A stretch of 64,000 nt of DNA from Dipteris shenzhenensis (Eukaryota > Polypodiophyta > Polypodiopsida > Gleicheniales), in assembly GCA_047967505.1 (NCBI GenBank), contig CM106540.1, one strand, 5' to 3'. Below, in pieces: positions 1 through 10,926 of this stretch; the stretch's first letter is position 1, and every line of letters starts with the position of its first letter. The position numbers were made by a program, and so were the translations under genes. The notes beneath the pieces are model-generated. The model had not been told where the DNA came from. It made no database searches and saw nothing but the letters and a program-made list of their open reading frames with translations.

Positions 1-125
1 GGGGAGGATCTAGCTGCTTAGGAAGATAAAGAGAGGGGGGGGAGACAGACCGAGATAGAGAGAGAAGGGGGGGGAGGTGGAGCTAGGGACAAAGAGAGAG
101 AGGGGAGGATCTAGCTACTGCAACT

Positions 126-178
<53 letters not shown>

Positions 179-199
179 CGGAGTGGGGAAAAGAGATCT

Positions 200-237
<38 letters not shown>

Positions 238-264
238 TGCTTATGTAAGAGAGAGAGAGAGAGA
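1..264. repeat. Purine-rich and dinucleotide microsatellites (GA)n, (CA)n
   Basis: The first ~125 bases are GA/G-rich. A pure (GA)n run spans about 130-173, a (CA)n run about 203-234, and a shorter (GA)n run about 249-264. An open reading frame across this block (77-535) consists largely of Arg-Glu and Thr-His dipeptides produced by the repeats, so I do not call it a gene. Confidence 0.9.
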
Positions 265-1133
265 AATATATGTTGATCCCTTCTCCATTACATTAGAGCT
301 GAAAAGTCTTTGTGGAACTGTAGTTCCAGCTGTAGTTCCATTTCTTGTCTATTACAACTTTAGAAAACATATAAGTCTCTGTGGAAGTAAATTTCCATCA
401 CTTGACTATCACACCATTAGAGAGAGAAAATGTCCTCAAAAGTGCCTACTATGGCATTGGCTTCGTGAAAACAAGAGGAATTCAGATCCAGAGGCCATGG
501 ATAACCAAGATTGGCACCGTAAATCTCCTCACTGACTCTCCTCACAACCTATTTTGAATCTTTCACTGACTTGTAAGCATTCAAAAGCTCCTCTTTTCAC
601 TCTTGGATTTTCTCATCTTCACCATTTCATTCAATACAACTTCTAGCCGCCGCCATATCCTGTACAAAAATTTAGCTCATTAGCATAAGAAGTACATGAT
701 TAAAAGAAGCAACCATGTGCGTAAGATATTCACCTCTTCTGCTGAGTTCAAATCAAGTAGCCATGTGCATAACATATCCTCCTAGAATAATTTTCCCCTC
801 ATGGGTCCATACAAAAGGGATCTAAGATAGGATTTGAGTTCAAAAAATGAAGTCACATAGTAACTGGCCATTGTTTTGGAAGGAAAGTGAAAGAAAGAAA
901 GTGAGGGACTGATAGTGAGAGATGCACAGTGACTCCGCCCCTCCTTCAAGAGTGATAGAAAGTGTGGGAAAATAAAATGATGTAAAGTGAGAGAAGCACC
1001 CTTTTTGAGGTAGTGTTGTCCTTTTTGGTCAATTATTAATTTCACTTTTGTATTCTTTACATTATGGATCACTTTCTTTCAACTCTATCACTCATTTTTT
1101 CCAAGATATAGTCCCAATTTTTTATGTAGAGAA

Positions 1134-1135
<2 letters not shown>
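265..1135. other. No gene seen
   Basis: AT-rich DNA between microsatellites. Only short, compositionally biased open frames are present and none resembles a known family. Confidence 0.6.

Positions 1136-1167
<32 letters not shown>
1136..1167. repeat. (GA)n microsatellite
   Basis: About 32 bases of uninterrupted GA dinucleotide. Further GA-rich stretches follow to about 1250. Confidence 0.9.
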
Positions 1168-1170
<3 letters not shown>

Positions 1171-2252
1171 AAGTGTAAGAAACCAGTTCATGAAGCAGAG
1201 AGAAAGAGGTCTAGTGAGAGCCATAGAGAGAGAGAGAAAGAGGAAAAAGAGGACTCTAGCTCGTTTGGTCCAATCCATTTCACTTGAATGTGATCAAGTT
1301 TGGCATACTGTAGAAGGTTCTGCAGGTGCCTTCTCTCTTTCTCTCTCTCCATTTGTCTCCTTCGTTTTTCAATGTGGTTTAACATTACGATGTATTTTCA
1401 TAGTTTCCAATGGTTCCAACCGAAGATGATTCAAAAACATATTTAGAATAACTATATCTCCAATACAGGGATATTGTCAGACCCCCTATTGAGATGGGAA
1501 CTCTGCCTGGAGCATTTCTTATCCCTAGCACACAAGATGGTGTTGACCGTTATGTATCAGATTCTGACAAATCTGATCGAGAAATGTTAGAAGATTCAAT
1601 CAAAGAGATGAAATGGTGGATCGAATGAGAAGGATACATAGGTCTATGGAGATGAAGCTAGAAGAGGATGAGAAAAAAGGCAAAGAAAAAATGAAAGGAA
1701 AAAAAAAGAAAGACAAGGGAGATTCAAGCACGAGTGGCAAAAAGGGTTCTAACAAGTAGCACTTTGGACTCTATTTGAATGTATTTAGGATTACTATTTC
1801 CCATCAATAATGGAAAACCGAAAATCATGTAGGCAGTATACTTTATTTATGCTTTTCATAAAACACAATGCCGTAAATATTTTAATGATCTATGCATTAT
1901 ATATTTTCAGTGATATGCATGGATATGGAAATCATATTTTTATTGTTGGTGCTTCATTTTGATTGTGGAAAGAGAGACCGTAAATTTCTTTTTATAACTT
2001 TGATTGTATATTTTTATTGAAAGATTCTTCATTTAGATTGTCGAGAGAGAGTAAATTTCTTTTTGTAACTTGGTTTTGTAAATAATTGAATGGACTATGC
2101 ATTATATATTTTGTGTGATGTGTGTGCATTATATATTTTGTGGATATGGAAATCATAATCTTATTGTTGGTCCTTCATTTAGATTGTGTAGAGAGACAGT
2201 AAATTGCTTTTTATAACTTGATTTTGTATAACTTATTGAAATTGAAGGGGTT
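1168..2252. other. No gene seen; imperfect AT-rich repeats
   Basis: AT-rich sequence. A loose repeat is visible around 1890-2240: variants of tgcattatatattttgtg and of gagagacagtaaatt recur about three times. No coding potential is recognised. Confidence 0.5.
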
Positions 2253-2844
2253 TTGGGACAATCGCCACTTATGTCGATGAAAAAGAGGTTGCAGGGACAA
2301 TCTTTTCCTCTTCAAGGAGAGGCAAGTTCAAGCAAGAAAGAGAGAAATGATAAAATCGAGCTATCAAGAGTTCCAGGGATGTCGTTTGTAAAAACAATAG
2401 TCCTATTGAAGGGGAAGACATTGAAAGAAACCCAAAAGCCTGCAGATTTGTTATTGTTTGATTTCCTTAAGAAATGTGATGCTCAGCAAGATTACCATTT
2501 GTTTTATGACACGTGGAATAAAGAGCTCAATTATGCTGCAATTTGGGAGAGTCACATAGATTTTTTAGCAAGACAAGCTAGCCAAGTTTTAGAATATTTC
2601 AGAGAAGCATAAAGTAACCATATCTGGGAAGTCGTATGTCCATGCCAAGTATTTGATTACAAAAAAAGGGCTTACGATTCGCATCAATAGGAGGTTTGAT
2701 ATCTTTTCAGAAAAGTACAAAGTAGTTTGTACTATTCATGGTGAAGGATGGATGCTATTGGAGGTAAGCCTTGCTTTTGCTATGTTTTTAAATCTTTGTC
2801 ATGAAGGTATGGAAGACGTGAGAAGAGGCCATGGAAGACCCTAG
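2253..2844 (+). pseudogene. Unrecognised coding relic, plus strand
   Basis: A 119-residue open frame (2253-2612) with normal-looking amino-acid composition is followed in another frame by a second stretch (2653-2844, motif ITKKGLTIRINRRFDIF), and weaker coding-like pieces continue to about 3190. I do not recognise the family. The balanced composition, unlike the microsatellite frames nearby, suggests a real but broken or multi-exon gene, possibly transposon-related because a transposase-like relic lies on the opposite strand just downstream. It could also be chance open sequence. Confidence 0.3.
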
Positions 2845-4139
2845 GGTAGAACCTGATATTGAAGACAAAGGCAAAAATATAGAAGAGGCACAAGAACTAG
2901 ATGAGGAGGATATCAATCTTGAGGAAGAGAGCAGGGAGGCTGCAGCCTTGGATCTTGTAGCCTTAAAGTCATAAATAGTAAATGGAGCTATGTCTACTGA
3001 AGGACTGGATTTTGAGACAAATAGTCAAGCTGTACCTATCCTTCCTTCATTCAACTATTCAAGGTCAAGAGTATTATCTGCTCTTAGATATACACGTCAT
3101 CTTTGACCTCAGAGAAGATTATGCCTTGGCCTTAATTGCTCAAGGATGTAGCATAGATAAGGATGTTGGAATTGAGACAATGAATTAGTGGTACTAGAAG
3201 ATACATTTGATCCCAAGGAGGTGCTCTCGATGTGCTTTAAGAAAACTATGGATGAGGAGGATATGGATGATGAGACCTTTAACAAGATCAGAATGTAAAG
3301 TTGGAGGAGCAGAAGGATATTCAGCCAAAGGTGAAGGAGCAAAGGAAAACACAAGGTAGTGTGGAAAGAAGCACTGATCTTTGGACCAATTAATTATTGG
3401 AGGATGATGAGAATATGAAGGTACACTATCTCACTGTCATGGATCTTTTGGATTTTATATATTTCTCATTGCTTCTTTTTTTAGACTATCTCACGATTTT
3501 CTCTGCTAGATCTTTTTTAGCATGACTTGTATATATTTCTCATTGCTTCTTTTTTTCTACTATAGATCTATATTGAAGATGACAATTTTCTGAGAAGGTC
3601 CTATGGGAGCTGAGAAAGGGGACTTGGACAGTTTTCTTCCCTTGCACAGTACATGAACAAGATGTCTACCAAGATTCTAATATACCACAGACAATTAAGC
3701 AACGATGGAGAGATAGATGTCTACTTTTTAAAATGTTTGTCAAAGTTTCTTGGTGGGTACTAGGTAAATTGGCGGAATGACAAAGTTATATTAATAGAGA
3801 AATTATCTGCTTTATATATTTTTGGATATAGCCCTGGTAAACAGTGCTCAAGGGTAGGGTACTTTTTGACATACACTGCTTACGCTTTAGCACTTGGAAT
3901 CAAAGATCCTAGCCAATTAGATGGTTATGGAAAGCATCATTTGATTAGGTTTAGAGAGATGCTTCTTCTAAATTCTGAGGCTAAACAAATTGAAGGAGAG
4001 CAGCTCGATGTAAAAGAAGTACAAGAGTAAACTCAAGTATATTGTATTGTCAAAAGTTACAAAGGACACAAAGTCCTACAAGAAAAGATAGTTTGTACTG
4101 ATTTTTTCTGGAAAATATTACAAAGCCTTTGCTTCATTG
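2845..4139. other. No definable gene
   Basis: Short coding-like fragments on the plus strand (about 2980-3190 and 3590-4030) cannot be joined into one frame. A small duplication of a tatttctcattgcttctttt-type string occurs near 3465 and 3535. Nothing else is recognised. Confidence 0.4.
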
Positions 4140-5736
4140 TTATAAATCTCCAACCATAAGGTTTCCAACTCTATCCATCCACTTGTGATTCACGTAGACC
4201 TTTGATTGTCTCCACTCTACATGTTTCCGTGCAACTGTTGAATTATCAAGGATCTCCCTTCTTCTTTTTTGTTGTGCCATATTAAAGGCAAGTTTAACTT
4301 TTGACAATGAAACAACTTTTTTCGATTTGTAACCTTTGAAGTATACCTCTAAAAAACCCATGAAACACTTCTTTGAGACTATTTGCCTTATGTGCTCCTC
4401 CAAAATGGTGTATGTTGGAAAAAAGCATTTCTTGATGTGTAATGAGACTTTTCCATTCCTTGTGTTGACCACATTGCAGGGCATCCATACTTTTTAACAA
4501 AATATGAAAGGTGGTTGTAAAGAATATGCTGCAATCACAAAAAATATTAAGTCAGAACTTTGTAAACCATGTTTGAAAGTACAAACTATGCATACAAAGT
4601 AAATTAATTCAACTTACCATGTAGTGTGTTATATTACAGCTTGTCCATGCTTGTTTCATGGATTTTCCAAAAGTTTTTAACTCCTCTTCTAATGCACGAT
4701 GATCACTCTTGGTCCATATCCTTTTGTCACAAAGTTGGAAAAGCTTATCTAAGGATTTCCATACCTTTGCTTTAACATTTTGAGCAACACCATCTACCAT
4801 ATCATCTTTAACTGCATTATGCAAATGCTTCCAAAGTCCATATCTCACCCTGGAAACATATCTTGATCGTCTACCAAGTTAACCTTCTCTTTGTGGTTCT
4901 AATAAAAATCTTCTTGCTTTGCCTCCACCAATTAACGGTTTGATAGGGACATCTTTTCCATTTGAGGACTTATTGATATTTGTTATGATATGGCCATCTC
5001 CTCCATGGAGAAGACCCATGTTTGATAATACTTTTTCTAATGCAACAATTGCTTTCTTCCTTTTTTTTTCTGGTCAAAGCTTCCAAGCAAATCCAATATA
5101 CAAAAAGACCAACTTTTTGATGATTCTACATGAAGCATACAATGTGCATATATGTATGTTACATAAAGGAATATCAAGAATTGCTTTGAATTCAGGATCA
5201 ATCTTGTCCCTATTAGGAGCTTTCCTCCACCATTTAGGATCCATGACATGGGATGTCTCCTTGCAGTAAAGGCATGGAGATTTTTAATTACCTCCTTTGC
5301 TTATGTTGAACATACATTTGAGCGTCTTGATGTCCCTTGCCATATGCCAATCAACTTGGAAATCACCCTTGCCTTCAACATGAAGTTACCCTCCTTGAAC
5401 CTAGTTTTTTATGACTTCTAATATTTTGGTATCGTGAAACACCCAAAACAAGGTTTGGTGATCCTCTGTCTTTACCTGCCATTAAGAAGAAACTATATTG
5501 AAGCATCTAGATATAATAAATGAAATGAGACAACAAAATGAAAGTTGATGCTTACCTCTTAAAAAATGAAAGTTGATGCTTACCTCAAATGCTCCCAACC
5601 ACCAAATATGCTTCTCGGATTGTACACTGAAATGCTTTGAGTTTTCTCTAGTGATTGATGTATCAAGTGCCTTATTCATAAGTGTGATGGTCACTCTTTC
5701 AATCTTTTTCTCTTTCACAATTTTGCATTCATCCAA
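4140..5736 (-). pseudogene. Decayed spliced transposase-like gene, 5'-truncated
   Basis: Three coding blocks read on the minus strand. Exon A (5736-5584, 51 codons, ending HIWWLGAFE) has an acceptor-like TATAG before it and a GTAAGC donor after it. Exon B (from 5475, after GGCAG) includes DFQVDWHMARD, CLYCKE and LCNIHICTLHASCRII, and ends at 4618 with THYM before GTAAGT. Exon C (from 4528, after GATTGCAG) begins HILYNHLSYF and contains WSTQGMEKSHY. Joining B to C across an 89-base intron gives a T-x-YMH...H...QG-x-EK pattern. I associate that pattern with an uncharacterised transposase-like protein family of eukaryotes, from memory only. At least six in-frame stops and one frameshift in exon B show it is dead. 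Gypsy-1 begins about 95 bases upstream, so earlier exons may be displaced or lost. Confidence 0.5.
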
Positions 5737-5830
5737 CTATAAATAAGAGTTAACAAAGGAAGATTCACATAGCCCAACATTGCAAATAGTAAATTCTTTT
5801 AGCAATCACATGCTTTAAACAATCTCACCT

Positions 5831-6616
5831 TCCAAGACTACTCATAGAGAGAGAATGAACTAGAGAGAGATGGACTCAAGAGTCTACATAAGAGAATATC
5901 TACAAGAGGGAGAGAAGGCTCATGGAAGAGGCTTGAGGAGAAGAGCTACAGCAACATGAGGCCTAATGGTGGAAGAGATATTGAATAAGGGAGAGGAGGG
6001 CTCCTTTTATAGAGATTTTGTCACCCTCCTTCACCCATTTACAATTGATGCCTATAGGTTCCTTTCCCCATCAATCACATAAGCCCATATTTCACCATTC
6101 ATGTCCTTTTTGGCTACTCTTGCCATGTGTCCCATCAAAAGATGCTCAAGACTCTTAAAATATTGAGAAAGTCAAGAGTCTCCCCACATGGAGGCCATAT
6201 GGACCCTGTATTTTCCATGTGTCCACATCCTCCTTATTCCACATAGGAATTCTAGAAAGATTCCTCTTGACTCCACACTCCTTCACATGCTTAGCATGTG
6301 ATCTCATGTGATCTCTCTTACATTATTGGAACACATGGACATGATCCCACCTCTTTATATGACTCTCTTCCTATTTTTTAAAAACCCCATAATATCCCAT
6401 ACACAAATATCTCTCACCCCATACCAAAGTATTTATCATTCATACACATGGTATTTGCAATGATCCATTCCACTCATCCTCTCAATCCCATACAATATCT
6501 TAGAAAATAGAAATAAGTGAGAGCCGCTAGGCTATGACTTGATACTAAAACTCTTATCAAACATAGAGAAAAACAATACCAATGCCAAATAAAAAATATC
6601 AAAATTTGGCATCACA
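5831..6616 (-). repeat. Gypsy-1 3' LTR (possibly truncated)
   Basis: This is a direct repeat of 18691-19480 with high identity throughout. It lies directly downstream, in element sense, of the polypurine tract and starts TGTGATGCCA. The other end, tccaagacta in plus sense, lacks the expected terminal dinucleotide, so the boundary there is only where similarity stops. Confidence 0.8.
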
Positions 6617-6629
6617 TCTTTCCCCCCCC
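6617..6629 (-). promoter_or_regulatory. Gypsy-1 polypurine tract
   Basis: The plus strand reads tctttcccccccc, a pure purine run on the element strand abutting the TGTGATG start of the 3' LTR. This is the usual plus-strand DNA primer site of an LTR retrotransposon. Confidence 0.75.
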
Positions 6630-7912
6630 AACAGAACCTCTCTAGCGATACAGAGGGTATGCTGGCCCTCAAGTTGGTCGAGCATAGAAGAATTTAAGGC
6701 GATACTCATTGTGTGTCCGGGTATCACCATGCCATCAACATCCTCAAGCTGATAGGTTCCATTGGTGAACTTTTTCTTGACTCGATATGGTCCCTCCCAT
6801 CGGCTGATAAACTTTTTGTCTAGCCGCTTGTCCAAATGGCTATCAAATCTCATGACCAAATCTCCTTCTTGCGTAATTTGGTGTCAATACAGGCCTTGCG
6901 CCTTTTTTGAGAAGCTTCTAAGTTTTGCAAGGCCTGTAATCTACATTCATCCAAGGGTTCTAGCTATACCAAGCATTGAGCATAGGCACCCTCCTATCCT
7001 CCTATTCTTGCAACAACAGTGTGAAGACTTTGTATCTCCAATTCAATGGGCTAAGTGGCTTCTATTCCATACACTAGTTGGAATGGTGTAAACCCAATAG
7101 CTAGCTTGTGTGTGGTTCTATAAGCCCATAAAAGTTCTGCCAAGTGCAATCCTAATGCCTTTTCTTAGTGTTTACAAGCTTTCCCATTGAATTGCACAAC
7201 AATCCATTTGTTTTCTCAGCCAAGCCATTACATTGGGGATAGTATGGCATGGACATGCTATGATTTATCTTTCGGTTATGCACCACATCTTCAATTAGTT
7301 CATTTCTAAAAGAGGTTCCTCCATCACTGAGAATTTTTAAAGGACAACCAAAGCATGAACAAATTTGATCAAAGAGAAACTTTGCAACTGTGCTTGCCTT
7401 GCTATTGACTATGGCCTGGGCCTCGGCCCTGGGCCTCGGCCCACCGAGTAGTATAAACTGTGGCCACCAATAAGTAATGCTTGCCATGAGATGAGCGAGG
7501 AAGTGGTCCCACAAAAGTCCAACCCCCACCTCTCAAATGGTCCATATGCTAGAATAGGCTTCAAGGGCCTAGGAGTCAACTGTCACCTTCCAAACTTTTG
7601 GCATACTTTACAACTTCAACACCATTCATATACATCCTTATGGAGGCATGGCCAAAAGTAACCTACATTAAGAATTCTCCTAGTTGTGCTCGCTGAAGCA
7701 AAATGACTAGAGCATTCATGACACATTTCCAGGATTCTCCTAGTCTCCATGGGATGGACCACTGGACGGAGCACCTTATCTTTTCCCAATTTATAAAGAA
7801 TGTCATCAACAATAGTATAGGGACAATCTTTCCTTACAATCTCTGCTTCTATTGTGGAGTTAACCCTCAAGGAAACATGCCTTATTGCTGAGCATCTTGC
7901 AGTTTTGGCCAT
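6630..7912 (-). pseudogene. Gypsy-1 integrase (broken)
   Basis: This is the integrase part of pol, which would insert element cDNA. An HHCC-type zinc region is seen at about 7912-7616 (MCHECSSHF, then GYFWPCLHKDVYEWC). The catalytic core at 7529-7152 shows LSDGGTSFRNELI for the second Asp and PQCNGLAEKTN for the Glu. The first Asp region is disturbed, near FVGPL-like sequence. The C-terminal SH3-like region at 6859-6630 reads RFDSHLDKRLDKKFISRWEGPY. The three pieces lie in different frames with stops between, so no functional protein is expected. No chromodomain is evident after the C-terminal domain. Confidence 0.8.
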
Positions 7913-8350
7913 CCAGTGTCTACCAAAGAAACCACCCCCCAGTCTTGTACTACAATGGCTTGAGTAGCTAACTCATCTGCCCTTTGATTTTCTTTTTTGT
8001 TTATATGAACAAACTTGCAAAAATCAAACTGACTACATAGTGCCATAGCCTTTTGATTAAGCTCCTTTAAATGAGGACTTATTGTCTTGTAATGCCCTTG
8101 CATTTGCTTTATAATAAGATGAGAATCTCGTCTTACTTCCAATTCTTTAACTTGACTTTGAAGACAACCCTCCAAACCAAGAATCAAACCATTATACTCA
8201 GCTACATTGTTAGTTGTGATACCTTGAAGCTCTTGTCCTCTCTAGCCCATACTTCTTGACCTTCAGATTTCATCAAGACCATCCCCCTGCCTCCTTGTTG
8301 GCGTGAAGGACTAAAAGCCCGATCAAAATACAAGACAAAAGTTGTTGGTG
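7882..8350 (-). pseudogene. Gypsy-1 second, archaeal/plant-type RNase H domain
   Basis: Between the retroviral-type RNase H and the integrase lies a second RNase H-like domain. It begins LYFDRAFSPSRQQGG (first Asp), continues after a frameshift with TTNNVAEYNGLILGLEG (Glu), then RRDSHLIIKQMQGHY (Asp), and ends VHINKKENQRADELATQA (last Asp). This order fits the archaeal-type RNase HI fold. An extra domain of this type between RNase H and integrase is known from plant Tat-lineage gypsy elements. The Gly after the first Asp has become Arg, and a frameshift separates the first block, so it is decayed. Confidence 0.72.
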
Positions 8351-8499
8351 GTGTCTCCGTTTCATCATTAATGTCCTCCTTATATTTCTTTTCTTCTCTT
8401 AGATCCTACCATCCTGTGAGCAAATCTGCCATAGTGGACCTAGTGGTATTTTCAATGACAAAAGAGAAAGAGAACTCTTGAAGCTCTGACAACCATTTT

Positions 8500-9660
8500 G
8501 CAAATCTCCCCCCAGAATTAGGCTTGTGAACTAGATATGCTAATATAGAATGAGAGGTAAGGAAGAAAAATGGTCGAGGTAATAAATAGGAGCAAAACTT
8601 TCTGACTCTTTTTGACTAAAAACACCAAAGAGAGAGCTTGCTGCTCAATTTCTTCATACCTTGTTTCCATCTCTGTAAGTTTTTGGCTGGCATAATAGAT
8701 GGGTTGTCTTCTACCTGACTCTCCTTTTTGTAGCAATACAACACCAACTGAATGCAAAGATACACTTGGATTTACGTAAAAGTCTTGAGACTAATCAAGG
8801 GGCTTCAATATTGGGCCCTTACTCATGGCCTCCTTAAGTTGCTGAAAAGACTCCTGTTGCTCCACACCCCATTGGAAAGGAACTCTTTTTCTTGTCAACA
8901 AGTTCATGGAATGCACTATCTCTATGAAATCATCACAAACACTAGTGACACTTGCTCTTTCCTAGAATTCTACAAACACTAGTGACACTTTTAGGACTTA
9001 GCAATGCCATGATTGCTTGAACCTTGTCAGGATCCATTTGTAGGCCTTCTTTAGACACAATATGCCCCAACAAGACTACTTTTTTTGAGCCAAATGAGAC
9101 TTGCTAGGATTTAGACACCCTTTTTCTTCATCAATCCTAGCTAAGGCCATCTTTAACTTCTCTATGTGATCTATGCATCGAGAATAAATGCAAAAATCAT
9201 CCAAAAACACCCGTATGAACTTTCCCAAGTAAGGCTCAAGCACTTGACTCATGAATCTTTGAAATGTAGTTGGTGCATTGGTCAACCCAAAAGGCATCAC
9301 TCTGTAAGCCAAAACTCCCCAAGGAGTGACAAATGATGTTTTCTTTTGATCTTCCTCCCAAATATGAATTTCAAAGCACCCAAAATACCCATCACATATA
9401 GAATACATCTCATGCCCTGCTACTTGGTCTAGTATTTCATCTTGGAATGGCAAAGGAAAATGATCCGTCTTAGTGCATGTGTTCAAAGAATGAAAGTCCA
9501 CACATACCCGCACTTATTTTCTTTCTTTGGTGTGACAACTATAGGAGATATCCATTCTGAATCATCGACAGGTTTGATGAATCGCGTCGCAAGTAGTTGT
9601 GTTACCTCTTTCTTTAGTGCCTCAGCTTGGATCACCCCATCGCCTTAACTGTTGCACAAC
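8500..9660 (-). pseudogene. Gypsy-1 reverse transcriptase and RNase H
   Basis: The N-terminal part of RT reads from about 9660: ALKKEVTQLLATRFI, then PVDDSEWISPIVV. The main block 9513-9076 has CVDFHSLN, MPFGLTNAPTTFQ and the active-site motif FLDDF, with SKSHLAQKK near its end. After a gap, 8757-8518 carries the retroviral-type RNase H start (SVGVVLLQKGESGRRQPIYYASQ, shown here in part). RT copies element RNA into DNA and RNase H removes the RNA strand. Stops and frameshifts separate the blocks. Confidence 0.82.
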
Positions 9661-9752
9661 TAGCTTGCTTTCTAGCTTCAACTCAATCTTGTGCTCCACA
9701 AGAGAGATTGATCGAACCTGTGACCCTCCACAATGTGATCCTTAATAAAATC

Positions 9753-10719
9753 TTAAAAAATAAGTGACCAACCAGCACCATGAAAACATTGTGTATACAT
9801 GCATAGAATCACCCTTCTCACAATTGGAAGTGCACATAACAGCTTCAAGATATTGTACTCTTCATTACTTTCATAGCAAAAGAAGTTGAAAGCGTTGAGA
9901 ATCACTACTCCATTGTTATAGTCAAAAACTACCCAAAGACTCAACTCTTCTTTACACCAAGCTGCCAGTGCATGAAACAATCCCCAATCTATCATTGTGC
10001 CTGCTAATAGCATTGTAGGTTCACCAACATATTCAAGAGTGCAAACATAAATGATATGATCATGATGACTGTGCGAATAGCTTGAACATTACCTTCACAA
10101 TCTTCTAGTTCTCTTAAATGGGCTGCAATCTCTTCTAACAAGAGTTCTTCCAGGCATCTTCTTTATCACATCAGAAAACACATGCCTATACTAGGCCTAA
10201 CATGCAATCAAGTACACCTGAGACCATTTAGTAAGGTGGGATGAATCCAATACCAAATGTACCCGACGTCTCCACCAAAAGATGTGACATGAAGTTGGGG
10301 TAATAAACTTCACACATTTCCACTTCCTACCGCTTTTGAACTGAGTGACAAAGATATTTATCATTGAGAAAGGGACATTAAAAAGAAGCTTTTATGCCAA
10401 GATACCACACCATACTTTCCTCCCTTAGATAAGAATGAAGATGGTAACATCCCAAGTGATGTTGTACTCAAGCATAGGGAGAACGAAAGGATCAGTAGAG
10501 GCCATAATCTCAGCAAGCCGGTCTGTGCCAAAGAGAAGAGCGATACGTTGTTGAAAGAAGATCTTGCAGCTCAACATGACATGAACTGATATATATCGAG
10601 GAGTTTGAAGGGGTTGATTGGGTCGGATGGGTAGGTTCCGAGGAAACATTGCACCTCCTTCATAGATACCTTTACAATTAGCTCAAACACTCTACAAACT
10701 ATCATTAAACACAGAGGCC
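9753..10719 (-). pseudogene. Gypsy-1 region upstream of pol, unidentified ORF remnants
   Basis: Two open stretches lie upstream of RT in the same element: 10013-9753 (GTMIDWGLFHALAAWC, FDYNNGVVILNAFNFF) and 10649-10425 (MFPRNLPIRPNQP, LLFGTDRLAEIMAST). Position predicts gag or protease, but I see no CCHC knuckle and no DTG/DSG protease motif, so the identity is open. The region is cut at 10719 by Copia-1 and should continue at 18020. Confidence 0.4.
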
Positions 10720-10926
10720 TGTTGACAGTTCACGCTCAACATCATGTGATCATGTGTGCATAGCACCATCATGTGATCATATGTGCATAGCACTAACCTT
10801 ATAGAGTGCTATAAAGGAAAGGGTTAGATCCCCTAACCCTAACCCTAAAAGGGTTTGTATATATTCTATTTTTTCAACTAAATCTAGTGTATAGTTAGTC
10901 ATTTGTGGTGTGCTCTCTAGCTGTGC
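10720..10926 (+). repeat. Copia-1 5' LTR, 3' end apparently deleted
   Basis: These 207 bases match 17763-17969 almost exactly. A TATA box (TATAAAG, 10810-10816) is present. The last ~50 bases found in the 3' LTR (17970-18019, pyrimidine-rich) are missing here and the sequence runs straight into an incomplete primer-binding site. Both ends of the primer site and LTR were probably removed by a small deletion. Confidence 0.8.

Noticed and set aside
77-535. 152-codon open frame on the plus strand
   Set aside because: Its first half is Arg-Glu and Thr-His repeats from microsatellites and the rest lacks any family resemblance.
10842-10858. Telomere-like ccctaaccctaaccctaaa
   Set aside because: Only about two and a half units, and it is a fixed part of the Copia-1 LTR, present in variant form in the other LTR.
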